Shown piece after piece: positions 7,807 through 15,409 of a stretch of 32,770 nt of DNA. The notes beneath the pieces were generated by a model that saw nothing but the letters and a program-made list of their open reading frames with translations, was not told the DNA's origin and searched no databases. The DNA lies in assembly GCA_038230775.1 (NCBI GenBank), contig JBBRMQ010000015.1:1-32770 (forward strand), in the 5' to 3' direction. Made by a program: the position numbers and the translations under genes. Numbering within the stretch: position 1 is the stretch's first letter; each line of letters begins with the position of its first letter. Source of the stretch: JBBRMQ01 sp038230775 (GTDB lineage: Bacteria > Acidobacteriota > Thermoanaerobaculia > Gp7-AA8).

Positions 7807-8268
7807 TCAACGGTTGGCGCGCCGCGCCATGCGCTCCTGAACAAGCGTGCCCAGTTTCGCACGCTGTTCGGTCGTCAGCACGTTGAGGACCTTCGACACG
7901 GCATTCAGCACGTTGATCTTCATCGTGTGCTCGGCGGTGTTTTGCTGATCGATCAACGCCTGCGCGCCCGCGATGTCGTTCGGATTGGCGATCAGGGCCT
8001 GGAAAATCGATTGCCGGCCTGCTTTCAACGAGTGGCGATACGGTGCGTTCTGCGCTTTGAGATCTGTGACGATGGTCTTGATCTGCGCGACCTGATCATC
8101 GGACAGGCTGAGCGCCTTCTGAGCGAATTGCAGGCGGCCGAACATCATGGGTTCGCCGAAGCCGTCGCCATGTTCGTGCGCCGCGCGATGCTGGGCGAAC
8201 GCGAACGGCGCGGCGACGAGAACGCCGGCGGCAAGGATGGCGGCGGCAATGAGTGAGCGGTTCTTCAT
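7807..8268 (-). CDS. Spy/CpxP-like periplasmic protein
   Basis: A 153-residue precursor with a signal peptide (MKNRSLIAAAILAAGVLVAAPFAFAQ) followed by a His-rich segment (HRAAHEHGDGF) and an all-alpha domain. The domain has LSLSDDQVAQIKTIVTDLKAQN and a second LTTEQRAKLGTLVQERMARR motif. Two LTxxQ-type motifs are typical of Spy/CpxP proteins, which act as ATP-independent periplasmic chaperones or metal-linked stress sensors. The ATG at 8268 is chosen because GGAGGAA lies eight bases upstream and the signal peptide begins there; the frame extends upstream to 8379 without such support. It is the first gene of the sigma operon. The histidines could bind metal, but that is inference. Confidence 0.8.
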   Translation of the reverse strand: MKNRSLIAAAILAAGVLVAAPFAFAQHRAAHEHGDGFGEPMMFGRLQFAQKALSLSDDQVAQIKTIVTDLKAQNAPYRHSLKAGRQSIFQALIANPNDIAGAQALIDQQNTAEHTMKINVLNAVSKVLNVLTTEQRAKLGTLVQERMARRANR

Positions 8269-8418
8269 GGGTTTGTTCCTCCAGCGGGGATACGTCTCCG
8301 AGGGGAAAACGTTGAATCGGTTGGTGACCACAGACGCCTTCAACGCGTTCTTGAAGTCGGCGATCAGGTCCTCGAGCATCGACAGACGCGCCGGCCGCGG
8401 CCCGGGGAGCCGCTAATT

Positions 8419-8509
8419 TGTCACCCCTCGCGTAGCGTGGGAGCGGTGTGGGCAGGGTGGTGCGCAGAGCCTCCCGCCCACCCCGGTCCTCGCTACGCTC
8501 GGAATGACA
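8419..8509. repeat. Repeat bounded by TGTCA and TGACA
   Basis: The ends are imperfect inverted repeats: TGTCA followed by a CGCGTAGCG core on the left, and CGCTACGCTCGGAATGACA on the right (8491-8509). The right end matches 29525-29543 at 18 of 19 bases. The interior is rich in GGGTGG and its complement and could fold on itself. No gene is inside. Confidence 0.6.
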
Positions 8510-8556
8510 CCTTGCCGTCGCCCTCGTATCTGTCCCAACTTCCCAACTTCCCAACC

Positions 8557-8562
8557 TATAAT
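8557..8562 (+). promoter_or_regulatory. Candidate -10 box TATAAT
   Basis: A consensus TATAAT lies 15 bases before the ATG at 8578, predicting an RNA leader of about nine bases. No -35 match and no Shine-Dalgarno sequence were seen. Confidence 0.4.
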
Positions 8563-8577
8563 CACCGCACCGTCCCA

Positions 8578-9720
8578 ATGTCCCGCTTTCTTGCTGTGTT
8601 TCTTGCCGTATTTGCGCCGGCTCTCGCCTTTGCGCAGCCCCTGGTCTGCCCGACGACACCCTCCGGCGCGTGCAGCGTGGTTCACTTCCACGTGCAGATG
8701 TTCCGGCCGGACACCAAGGGCTTCGCGGACTTCAGCGGCATCAATCAGTTCGCATCGCAGCCGGCGTGCGACCGCGCTCGCGAGGCCGCGATGTCGCGCA
8801 ACCTCGCGGTGGTCGACCACATCAAGCGCACCCAGAACGATCAGCAGTACCAGCCCGACCGCATCGGCCCCTGCCATTGCGACATGACGATCGACAAGAC
8901 GAGCCCGAACTATCTGACCGATATGCAGCGCGCCGCGCAGTTGCGCCTGGCGCAGGAGATCCGCCTTCGCGTTCGCGAGCGACTGCTGGACATCAATGTT
9001 ACGAGCGACTCCGAGTTGATCCGCGGGTTGAACGCGGTCGTCGCTCCCGCGGCATTGATGGGCGGACCGCGGCTGGTGTCGCTGCCGCCGCGTCAGATTG
9101 CCGCGGCGATCACCAACGCAGCGGACGATCTCAAGGCAACGAAACCCGTCGAAGTATCCGCGCCGCCGATCGCATCTCTCGACTCTCCGCTGGTCGAAGT
9201 GCCGATTGCCGGAGTCACGCCGGCCCCGGCCGATGCCGCGCCGGCCGCCACCGCTGACGATGCGGCCGACACGTTCGTCAGCGTCGAGACTCAACGCATC
9301 CAGGACGTGCTGAAGGCCAGCAGCTCGGTTTCGGACGAAGCGCTGAAGGCGCACATTCTCGAAGCGTGCATGCAGCGCATTCAGCTTCTGTCGAATCTGC
9401 GCTCGCTCATTCAGGGCTCGGGCGCGAAGAGCCGTCTCGCCACGGCGGCGGGAAAAGCGAAGAGCGATCCGGAGCGACTGGCCTTCGTGGCGAAGCTCTT
9501 CGGGACCGACATCGCGCCTCATTGGGCACCCAAAGAAGCACCCGATGTCGTTCTCAATCCCCTCGGACACGATGCGGAGAAAGTTCTCCGCGACACGAGC
9601 GGCAAGTTCACCGACCAGCAAAAGCGCCGCGCGCTGTACGAGCTCCTCGCGCGGACCCAGCCGACGGAAGATCAGCAGCTCTGGCTGACGACGGTCGCCG
9701 ATACGTTCCTGCAATCATGA
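8578..9720 (+). CDS. Secreted protein of unknown function
   Basis: I do not recognise a family. The 380-residue product has a signal peptide (MSRFLAVFLAVFAPALAFAQ) followed by a mature part with four early cysteines (LVCPTTPSGAC, ACDRA, GPCHCDM). A helical segment follows (MQRAAQLRLAQEIRLRVRERLLDI), then an Ala/Pro-rich linker near residues 205 to 240 and a helical C-terminal half. The frame is open upstream to 8437, but the ATG at 8578 begins the signal peptide. No Shine-Dalgarno sequence precedes it; a TATAAT 15 bases upstream suggests a very short leader. Its last codon overlaps the next start (ATGA), so the two secreted products are made together. Confidence 0.75.
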   Translation: MSRFLAVFLAVFAPALAFAQPLVCPTTPSGACSVVHFHVQMFRPDTKGFADFSGINQFASQPACDRAREAAMSRNLAVVDHIKRTQNDQQYQPDRIGPCHCDMTIDKTSPNYLTDMQRAAQLRLAQEIRLRVRERLLDINVTSDSELIRGLNAVVAPAALMGGPRLVSLPPRQIAAAITNAADDLKATKPVEVSAPPIASLDSPLVEVPIAGVTPAPADAAPAATADDAADTFVSVETQRIQDVLKASSSVSDEALKAHILEACMQRIQLLSNLRSLIQGSGAKSRLATAAGKAKSDPERLAFVAKLFGTDIAPHWAPKEAPDVVLNPLGHDAEKVLRDTSGKFTDQQKRRALYELLARTQPTEDQQLWLTTVADTFLQS

Positions 9721-11405
9721 GATCGCTCATTGCATCGCTGCTCATCGCTACGACCGCATTTGCGCAGACGCCGCCTCCGGCTCCGGTTCCTGCCCCGGCC
9801 GCTGAGCCGCAACCGGCGCCGGCGGTCGTTCCCGCCACGGACGAGTTCTCGAAAGCCGTGTTCTTCGGGAAAAAATTCTTCGACATGAAGGACTACGCCG
9901 CGGCGTATCAACAGTTCGCGAAAGCGGACGCGCTGCAGGCCGACAATCCCGCGGTGCTGTACGACATGGCGCTCCTGCTGGCGAAGGCGGGCCGCTATTC
10001 CGAGGCGACGACGAAGCTCGATCGGTACAACCAGTTGTATCCGAGCGGCGCGGAGAAAGCGGTCGTTACCAGGCTGCAACTCGAGCTCGAGTTCCAGCGC
10101 GAGCTGCAGAAGAAGCGGCAGTCGGATCAGGACTACGGGGAGCTCTTTACGCGCGGCCGTTTTCTGTACGTGAAGAACGATCTCGACGCCGCGCTGAAGC
10201 TTTTTCAGGACGCGGAGCAGAAGCGCCCGAACGATCCATCCGCTGTCTACAACCAGGCGGTCGTCTACGAGAAACTCGGCGATTACGCCAAAGCGATCGA
10301 CCGCTATCACCGCTACGAAGAGCTGGATGCGGATGCCGAACACAAGACCTCGACCGATCAGCATCTGCTGAATCTCGAGAGCGAGCTCTCCGACATGCGC
10401 ACGAAGATCGTCTGCGCGTTCTGCGGCCTGCGGCTGCCGATCGGCGCGGTGTGGTGCCCGCGCTGCTGGCGCGGCCCGTACCTCACGTCGTCCGCCGTCT
10501 GGAACTCTCGACCGTGTGCGGAAGGCGCTTCCGCCACGCGCGCGACGTACTACTCGGACGACCGGTTCGCGAAGAACGACACGCTGCCGTGCTCGTACAG
10601 CGGAACGATGCTCGAGGCGCTGCGCTACTCACCGGCGAAGCAGCACGCGATTCAGGATTCGCGCAAGTCCGATGGGTGGACATACAACGGCGACATCATT
10701 CAGGGCTGGCGCGACAGAGACGGCAACGAGATCCGCTACGTCCAGGGAGTCGATTCCCTCGAGCACGTCACGTCGTCGGCCGACGGCCAGATCCTGAACT
10801 ATGTGGCCCACAAGGCGGGAGATTCAGGCATCTACCTCCTCGACCGCGAGGACGTCGTCGTCGAGAACCAGAAGTACACGTCGCATTACGTGTTCGACGC
10901 GAACAATCGCATCGCGCAACAGCAGGTCGAGTATCAGAACAGCGCCGGATGCGATCACGTCATCAACATGACCGCGGACTACATTTACGAAGGCGAAGCA
11001 CTGGCCGGCGCGAGGATCAAGGGCGGCTACGACGGGCCGCTCGCCGAGGGAAGCCCGCATGTCGAGTGGGTGGCGAATGTGACGTTCGCGTACGACGCGA
11101 ACGGCCGCCTGGCGAAGGAAGACCTGGCGATCGCGCCGTTCTCGAAGACGTACACGAAAAAAGCGGTGGGCAATCTGCGAGACGAGATCACGAAGATCTA
11201 TCCGGCGATGCGGTGGAATCGCCCGATCGAGAACGTGATCCGGACCGGCGATCTGTGCGGGACGAACGGCAATCAACTGCTCGGCAATCCGATCGACCTG
11301 CGTCCGTTCTACGCGATCTCGCCGAACGTCGCCTTCCTCATCCCGTACGGCGTGGCGAAGTCGAACGTGACGTTCACTTACCCCGAATCGTTCCGGCTTC
11401 GCTGA
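9717..11405 (+). CDS. Exported TPR protein with zinc ribbon and YD-like repeats
   Basis: A 562-residue product. It opens with a signal peptide (MRSLIASLLIATTAFAQ) and a Pro/Ala-rich linker, then TPR-like units (KKFFDMKDYAAAYQQFAKAD, NDLDAALKLFQDAEQKRPND, LGDYAKAIDRYHRYEELDAD). A zinc ribbon follows near residues 235 to 255 (CAFC then CPRC). The C-terminal half is beta-rich and holds YD-repeat-like phrases (YVFDANNRIAQQ, FAYDANGRLAKE) as in Rhs/wall-associated proteins. A four-cysteine zinc ribbon in an exported protein is unusual; the cysteines might form disulfides instead. The start overlaps the preceding stop as ATGA. The 3' end overlaps the convergent transporter gene by 32 bases. Function unknown. 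Confidence 0.78.
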   Translation: MRSLIASLLIATTAFAQTPPPAPVPAPAAEPQPAPAVVPATDEFSKAVFFGKKFFDMKDYAAAYQQFAKADALQADNPAVLYDMALLLAKAGRYSEATTKLDRYNQLYPSGAEKAVVTRLQLELEFQRELQKKRQSDQDYGELFTRGRFLYVKNDLDAALKLFQDAEQKRPNDPSAVYNQAVVYEKLGDYAKAIDRYHRYEELDADAEHKTSTDQHLLNLESELSDMRTKIVCAFCGLRLPIGAVWCPRCWRGPYLTSSAVWNSRPCAEGASATRATYYSDDRFAKNDTLPCSYSGTMLEALRYSPAKQHAIQDSRKSDGWTYNGDIIQGWRDRDGNEIRYVQGVDSLEHVTSSADGQILNYVAHKAGDSGIYLLDREDVVVENQKYTSHYVFDANNRIAQQQVEYQNSAGCDHVINMTADYIYEGEALAGARIKGGYDGPLAEGSPHVEWVANVTFAYDANGRLAKEDLAIAPFSKTYTKKAVGNLRDEITKIYPAMRWNRPIENVIRTGDLCGTNGNQLLGNPIDLRPFYAISPNVAFLIPYGVAKSNVTFTYPESFRLR

Positions 11406-12315
11406 CCTCGGCGTTCTCCGAGTACGGAACGCAGTACGGGTCCTCGACATCGCAATTCGCGAACTCGAACTGAATCGTGGTGTGTGCGATGCGGTAGGTG
11501 CGCGCGAGCATCGCGTTCACTTCGTCCAGCAGCTTGCCGGTGGTGCGCACGGCGACATCGCCGACCATCAGGTGGCAGGAGAGGGAAGGCCGCGACGGCG
11601 CGAGCGCCCAGATATGCAGGTGATGCACTCCCTGCACGCCGTTGATCGCGGCGAGAGACTCGTTCACCGCGTCCGGGTCGATCCCGCTCGGCGTACCCTC
11701 GAGCAACAGATTGATCGTCTCGCGCAGCACGCCCCAACTGCTCCACAGGATCAGGACGCCGATGAGCATCGAGACCGCGGGATCCCAGAACTGCTGCCCG
11801 GTGGCGCGAATGAGAATTGCCGCGACGATGATGCCGGCGGACGACACCGCGTCGCCGAACATGTGAATCACCGCACTGCGGACGTTGACGTCGTGCTTGC
11901 CTTCTCGATGAAGCCAGAAGGTGATTGCGGCGTTGAGCAGCAACGCGATCGCCGCCGTGACGAGCATGAATATCGTGTTGACGGCGTGCGGTGCTCGGAA
12001 GCGCTGCACCGCTTCGACGAAGATGAAAATCGTGAATGCGGCGAGCGTTCCCGCGTTGATGAACGCGCTCAGGATTCCGGCGCGCTGATAGCCGTACGAC
12101 TTCTCCGCGGTCGCCGGCCGCCGCTCGAGTCTGACGGCGAACCACGCGAGCAGCAGCGCGAGCGTGTCGGTGAAATTGTGAAGTGCGTCGCCGATGAGAG
12201 CGAGAGAACTGGCCTTGACCCCGACGGTGAGCTCGACGACCACGAACGCCAGCGTGGCGATCGATGCAACGACGAGCTTCCGTGAGACGTGATGCGAGTG
12301 ATCGTGGTCGTGCAC
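11374..12315 (-). CDS. Cation diffusion facilitator (CzcD/ZitB-type) metal efflux protein
   Basis: With the GTG start at 12315 the product has 313 residues and opens with a His-rich segment (MHDHDHSHH), typical of zinc CDF transporters. Six membrane helices follow. The metal-site motifs HNFTD in TM2 (His46, Asp50) and HMFGD in TM5 both fit the HxxxD pattern of Zn2+/H+ exchangers. The C-terminal cytoplasmic domain contains GVHHLHIWAL, SLSCHLMV and a Cys-rich end (FEFANCDVEDPYC). Sequence upstream of the GTG reads back into purE in another frame and is rejected as coding. It begins seven bases after the purE stop, so it is probably the third gene of the purD-purE operon. No Shine-Dalgarno sequence was seen. 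Confidence 0.9.
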   Translation of the reverse strand: MHDHDHSHHVSRKLVVASIATLAFVVVELTVGVKASSLALIGDALHNFTDTLALLLAWFAVRLERRPATAEKSYGYQRAGILSAFINAGTLAAFTIFIFVEAVQRFRAPHAVNTIFMLVTAAIALLLNAAITFWLHREGKHDVNVRSAVIHMFGDAVSSAGIIVAAILIRATGQQFWDPAVSMLIGVLILWSSWGVLRETINLLLEGTPSGIDPDAVNESLAAINGVQGVHHLHIWALAPSRPSLSCHLMVGDVAVRTTGKLLDEVNAMLARTYRIAHTTIQFEFANCDVEDPYCVPYSENAEVSEAGTIRGK

Positions 12316-12322
12316 GTTCGCG

Positions 12323-12823
12323 TTAACGCGTGGAACGCTCGACCTGTTTCGACTTTTCCGCAACGCCGGCGGCCATTTTCGTCCGCTGCTCGGCGAGGCG
12401 TTGAGCCAGAGAGGCATCCGTCAGGGCGATGATCTGCGCCGCGAGAACGCCCGCGTTCCGGGCGCCGCCTACCGCGACCGTCGCCACCGGAATCCCCGGC
12501 GGCATCTGCACGATGGCCAGCAGAGCATCGAACCCCTGCAGCGGGCTGCCCGCCAGAGGAACGCCGATCACCGGCTTCGTCGTAAGCGAGGCGACGACGC
12601 CGGGAAGATGGGCGGCCATCCCCGCCCCCGCGATGAACACCACCGCGCCATCCCGCTCCGCCTCGGTGATGACCTGCTTCGTGCGCTCCGGACTGCGATG
12701 CGCGGAAGCGACCTTCATCTCGTACTTGATGCCGCTCTCGTCGAGCGCGGCGCAGGCCTGGGACATCACCTGGGCGTCGGAGTCGCTCCCCATGACGATG
12801 CAGACCCAGGGAGCGGTGCTCAT
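12323..12823 (-). CDS. purE: 5-(carboxyamino)imidazole ribonucleotide mutase
   Basis: A 166-residue protein with the PurE hallmarks: GSDSD near residues 12 to 16, ASAHRSPERT, the GAGMAAHLPGVVAS loop, and PVIGVPL followed by a MPPGIPVATVAVGG segment. PurE moves the carboxylate of N5-CAIR to C4 to give CAIR (class I), or carboxylates AIR directly (class II). No purK gene is present in this window, so the class cannot be settled by context. Its ATG overlaps the purD stop as ATGA. The CDF transporter follows after seven bases. Confidence 0.95.
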   Translation of the reverse strand: MSTAPWVCIVMGSDSDAQVMSQACAALDESGIKYEMKVASAHRSPERTKQVITEAERDGAVVFIAGAGMAAHLPGVVASLTTKPVIGVPLAGSPLQGFDALLAIVQMPPGIPVATVAVGGARNAGVLAAQIIALTDASLAQRLAEQRTKMAAGVAEKSKQVERSTR

Positions 12824-14109
12824 GAGGCGCTGACGGCCTGCTTTTTCTGTTCGAGGGCGCGATAGCCGATGTCATGGCGATAGCGCGCACCTTCGAAGCG
12901 GATCTTGGGAACGGCTTCGTAAACCTTGTTGAGCGCGTCGCCGAGGGTGGGGGCGTGGGCGCAGACGCACATGACGCGTCCGGCGACATTCACCAGCTTG
13001 CCGGCTTTCTTGACCGTTCCCGCATGGAACAGCACGACGGAAGTCTCGTCGACCGGATCGATCGCCACTTCCTGACCCTTCGGATGATCCTCCGGGTAGC
13101 CCTCAACCGCGACGACGACGCAGGCTGCAGCTTCCTTTTTCCAATTCAGTTTGGTGTCGCCCAGGTTCCCGCGCGCGACCTTGAGCAGCAGCTCGGCGAG
13201 ATCGTCTTCGAGTCGCAGCATCTGCACCTGCGTTTCGGGGTCGCCGAAACGGCAGTTGAACTCGAGAACTTTCGGGCCCTTCGGCGTCAGCATGAGACCG
13301 GCGTAGAGGCAGCCGCTGTAGGAGCGTCCTTCGTTTGCCATGCCGTGAATCGTCGGCACGATGACCGTCTTCACGATCTCGGCCGCCGTTTCGCCGTTCA
13401 GCACGACAGCGGGCGAGTGCGAGCCCATGCCGCCGGTGTTCGGGCCCTTATCGCCGTCGAAGGCCTTCTTGTAGTCCTTCGCCGGCGCGAACGGCACGAA
13501 GCGCTTGCCGTCGGTGACCACCATGAACGAGATCTCCTCGCCCGTGAGGTACTCCTCGACGAGGATCCGCTTCGCGGCGTTGCCGAATTTGTGTGTGTCG
13601 AACACGAGCTTGAGGTATTCGTCCGCTTCCTTGGCGTTGTTGGCGATGATGACGCCCTTGCCGCCCGCCAGGCCCTCGGCCTTGATGACGGCGGGGTAGG
13701 ACGTCTTCTTCAGCGCCGCCTTCGCCTCGTCCACGGACGAGCAGACCACCGCCTCGGCGGTCGGGATGTTGTACTTCCGCATGAACTCTTTGGAGAAGAC
13801 CTTGGAGCCTTCGAGCTCGGCGGCAAGGCGGGTGGGGCCGAAAATGGGCAGGTCGCGCTTCTGGAACTCGTCCACGATGCCGAGGGTCAGGGGAAGCTCG
13901 GGGCCGATGATGGTGAGATCGATCTTCAGCTTCTCAGCGAAGTCAGCCAGCTCGATGATGTCGGCGACACCGATATTGACGCAATCAGCGACCTGCGCGA
14001 TACCCGCATTTCCAGGTGCTGCATAGATTTCCTTTACGAGGGGGGACTGCCGGAGCTTCCAGCAGATCGCATGTTCCCTCGCCCCTTGCCCTACGACCAG
14101 CACACGCAT
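12820..14109 (-). CDS. purD: Phosphoribosylamine-glycine ligase
   Basis: A 429-residue ATP-grasp enzyme of normal length. It starts MRVLVVGQGAREHAICWKL, the PurD N-terminal motif with GAREH in place of the commoner GGREH. Other signatures are FGPTRLAAELEGSKVFSKEF, YPAVIKAEGLAGGKGVIIA, EEYLTGEEISFMV and the PNTGGMGSHSP loop, then LEFNCRFGDPETQ of the ATP-grasp core. It joins glycine to 5-phosphoribosylamine to give GAR, an early step of purine synthesis in the cytosol. It is the first gene of a purD-purE-CDF operon. A TACAAT box (complement of 14130-14135) lies 20 bases upstream of the ATG. Confidence 0.97.
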   Translation of the reverse strand: MRVLVVGQGAREHAICWKLRQSPLVKEIYAAPGNAGIAQVADCVNIGVADIIELADFAEKLKIDLTIIGPELPLTLGIVDEFQKRDLPIFGPTRLAAELEGSKVFSKEFMRKYNIPTAEAVVCSSVDEAKAALKKTSYPAVIKAEGLAGGKGVIIANNAKEADEYLKLVFDTHKFGNAAKRILVEEYLTGEEISFMVVTDGKRFVPFAPAKDYKKAFDGDKGPNTGGMGSHSPAVVLNGETAAEIVKTVIVPTIHGMANEGRSYSGCLYAGLMLTPKGPKVLEFNCRFGDPETQVQMLRLEDDLAELLLKVARGNLGDTKLNWKKEAAACVVVAVEGYPEDHPKGQEVAIDPVDETSVVLFHAGTVKKAGKLVNVAGRVMCVCAHAPTLGDALNKVYEAVPKIRFEGARYRHDIGYRALEQKKQAVSAS

Positions 14110-14129
14110 ATTTGTCAGTGACTTGCGCG

Positions 14130-14135
14130 ATTGTA
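14130..14135 (-). promoter_or_regulatory. Candidate -10 box for purD
   Basis: Read on the minus strand this is TACAAT, 20 bases before the purD ATG. No convincing -35 is visible. Confidence 0.35.
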
Positions 14136-14148
14136 ACCGGAAAACAGC

Positions 14149-14204
14149 GGGTCGCAGGTCGGGAGTAGCAGGTCGGAAAGGCGCCGACCCGCAACCTGCG
14201 ACCC
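14149..14204. repeat. Intergenic inverted repeat between purD and the sigma gene
   Basis: The outer arms GGGTCGCAGGT (14149-14159) and ACCTGCGACCC (14194-14204) are perfect 11-base inverses. The interior repeats GCAGGTCGG. No T-tract follows. It occupies most of the gap between the divergent purD and ECF sigma genes. Confidence 0.7.
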
Positions 14205-14285
14205 CGCCATCCGCCTTTTGCGACGGGCGAATACGGAGCCATCGACTAGACGTTTCCCATCCTGCCCACGTACACCTATGTCACG

Positions 14286-14906
14286 ATGGCCACGGCACTC
14301 CGACTGATGATCCCGACGAATGAATCGGTTGAGCTCGATGACCGGCAACTCGTCGAGAACGTCCGCTCCGGGAAGCCGGAGGCGTTCGAGCAGTTGGTCC
14401 GGCGGAAGACCTCCAAGGTCTACGCCCTCTGTTACCGGATCATCGGCAACTCCGAAGACGCGAAAGACATCTCACAGCTGGTGTTCATCAAACTGTGGGA
14501 GAACATCGAGAAGTACGATCCGAAGTACGCGTTCGACACCTGGTTGTATCGCATGGTGACGAACGTCGGCATCGACTTCATCCGCAGCCGCCAGTCGCGC
14601 GACAACGCGGTCAATTCGACGCTGCGCCTGGTGAAGACGTCCGCGGACGCCGAGCAGGGACTCATCGTCCAGCGCAAGGAGATCGAGCACGTGTTCCAAA
14701 CCTGCTCGACGGTGCTCTCGCCGAAACAGAAAACGATCTTCGTGATGCGCGAGATGGATGACCTGGCGTCCTCGGAGATCGCGCGTGTCCTCGGCTGCCG
14801 TGAATCTACGGTCCGCAACCACCTCTTCAACGCACGCAAGCTCCTGCAGGAAGAGCTGAAGAAGCGCTTCCCCGAATACTCCAAGCTGTGGAAGGAGAAC
14901 GCATGA
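14286..14906 (+). CDS. ECF-type RNA polymerase sigma factor
   Basis: A 206-residue protein. Region 2 is seen in EAFEQLVRRKTSKVYALCYRI, DAKDISQLVFIKLWENI and FDTWLYRMVTNVGIDFIRSR. Region 4 is seen in CSTVLSPKQKTIFVMREMDD and the helix-turn-helix SSEIARVLGCRESTVRNHLFNARKLL. The ATG at 14286 is used; the ATG at 14307 (MIPTNESVELDD) is equally possible because neither has a Shine-Dalgarno site. The stop overlaps the start of the anti-sigma gene (ATGA), which in turn overlaps a secretin-domain gene: a tight three-gene operon. It is distinct in sequence from the other sigma factor at 7168-7731. Confidence 0.92.
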   Translation: MATALRLMIPTNESVELDDRQLVENVRSGKPEAFEQLVRRKTSKVYALCYRIIGNSEDAKDISQLVFIKLWENIEKYDPKYAFDTWLYRMVTNVGIDFIRSRQSRDNAVNSTLRLVKTSADAEQGLIVQRKEIEHVFQTCSTVLSPKQKTIFVMREMDDLASSEIARVLGCRESTVRNHLFNARKLLQEELKKRFPEYSKLWKENA

Positions 14907-15409
14907 TCTCCTGCCAGACGTTTCGCGCCACCGTGCGTCCGGGTACTGACGACAGCAACGTGCTCGAGCACCTTCGCTCCTGTGATGCGTGCCTCGACCA
15001 CGCGGTCTCCATCGATCCCGACTTCTTCTTCCGCTCGATCGGCGGCAGCGAGATGGTGCCTCCGGGCGGCGTCGACAATTTCGTCAGCGATGTGATGGCG
15101 CAGGTACGGATGCGTCAGACGGAAGGGTCCTCGATGCGCCGGCTTCCGCTCAATCAGTATCTTCGAGCGGCCGCGGCACTGCTGTTCGTCATCGCGGGCA
15201 CGACGGGCGTCTACCGATTCAGCTCGGTCGCCCCGGCAATCGCCCCCATCACCACCGCCGCGGTCCAGATTCACAAGCCTCTTACGACGAAAGCGGTCGT
15301 TGAAACGTATCAATCACAAAACGCAACGATCGTGGAGATGCCCACCGCATCGGCAGCCGATGCCAAAGTGGTGATGATTTACGACGATTCGTTGCCGGCG
15401 GACTTATGA
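14903..15409 (+). CDS. Membrane anti-sigma factor with zinc-type motif
   Basis: A 168-residue protein. The N-terminal part has Cys4 and then HLRSCDAC (HxxxCxxC), the zinc-associated anti-sigma signature. One membrane helix follows near residues 87 to 105 (LRAAAALLFVIAGTTGVYRF), then a periplasmic tail of about 60 residues. The start is fixed by GGAAGGAGAAC just upstream and by the ATGA overlap with the sigma gene. The protein should hold the adjacent sigma factor inactive at the membrane until a signal is sensed. Its last bases overlap the start of the secretin-domain gene. Confidence 0.82.
   Translation: MISCQTFRATVRPGTDDSNVLEHLRSCDACLDHAVSIDPDFFFRSIGGSEMVPPGGVDNFVSDVMAQVRMRQTEGSSMRRLPLNQYLRAAAALLFVIAGTTGVYRFSSVAPAIAPITTAAVQIHKPLTTKAVVETYQSQNATIVEMPTASAADAKVVMIYDDSLPADL

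Larger units (their letters stand above)
8269..8577. other. Intergenic region between divergent genes, mostly repeats
   Basis: This 309-base stretch separates the Spy-like gene (-) from a secreted protein (+). It holds the Shine-Dalgarno site of the Spy-like gene, a 91-bp repeat (8419-8509), the tandem phrase CCCAACTT repeated at about 8533-8555, and a TATAAT box at 8557. An in-frame extension of the Spy-like gene reads through 8269-8379 but looks non-coding. No RNA gene was recognised. Confidence 0.6.

Noticed and set aside
8269..8379. In-frame N-terminal extension of the Spy-like protein (MLEDLIADFKNALKA...)
   Set aside because: The inner ATG at 8268 has a strong GGAGGAA site and starts a textbook signal peptide; the extension would bury it.
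11482..12285. Long plus-strand open frame opposite the CDF transporter
   Set aside because: It is Arg/Asp/His-rich shadow sequence without motifs; the minus strand has a full membrane transporter.
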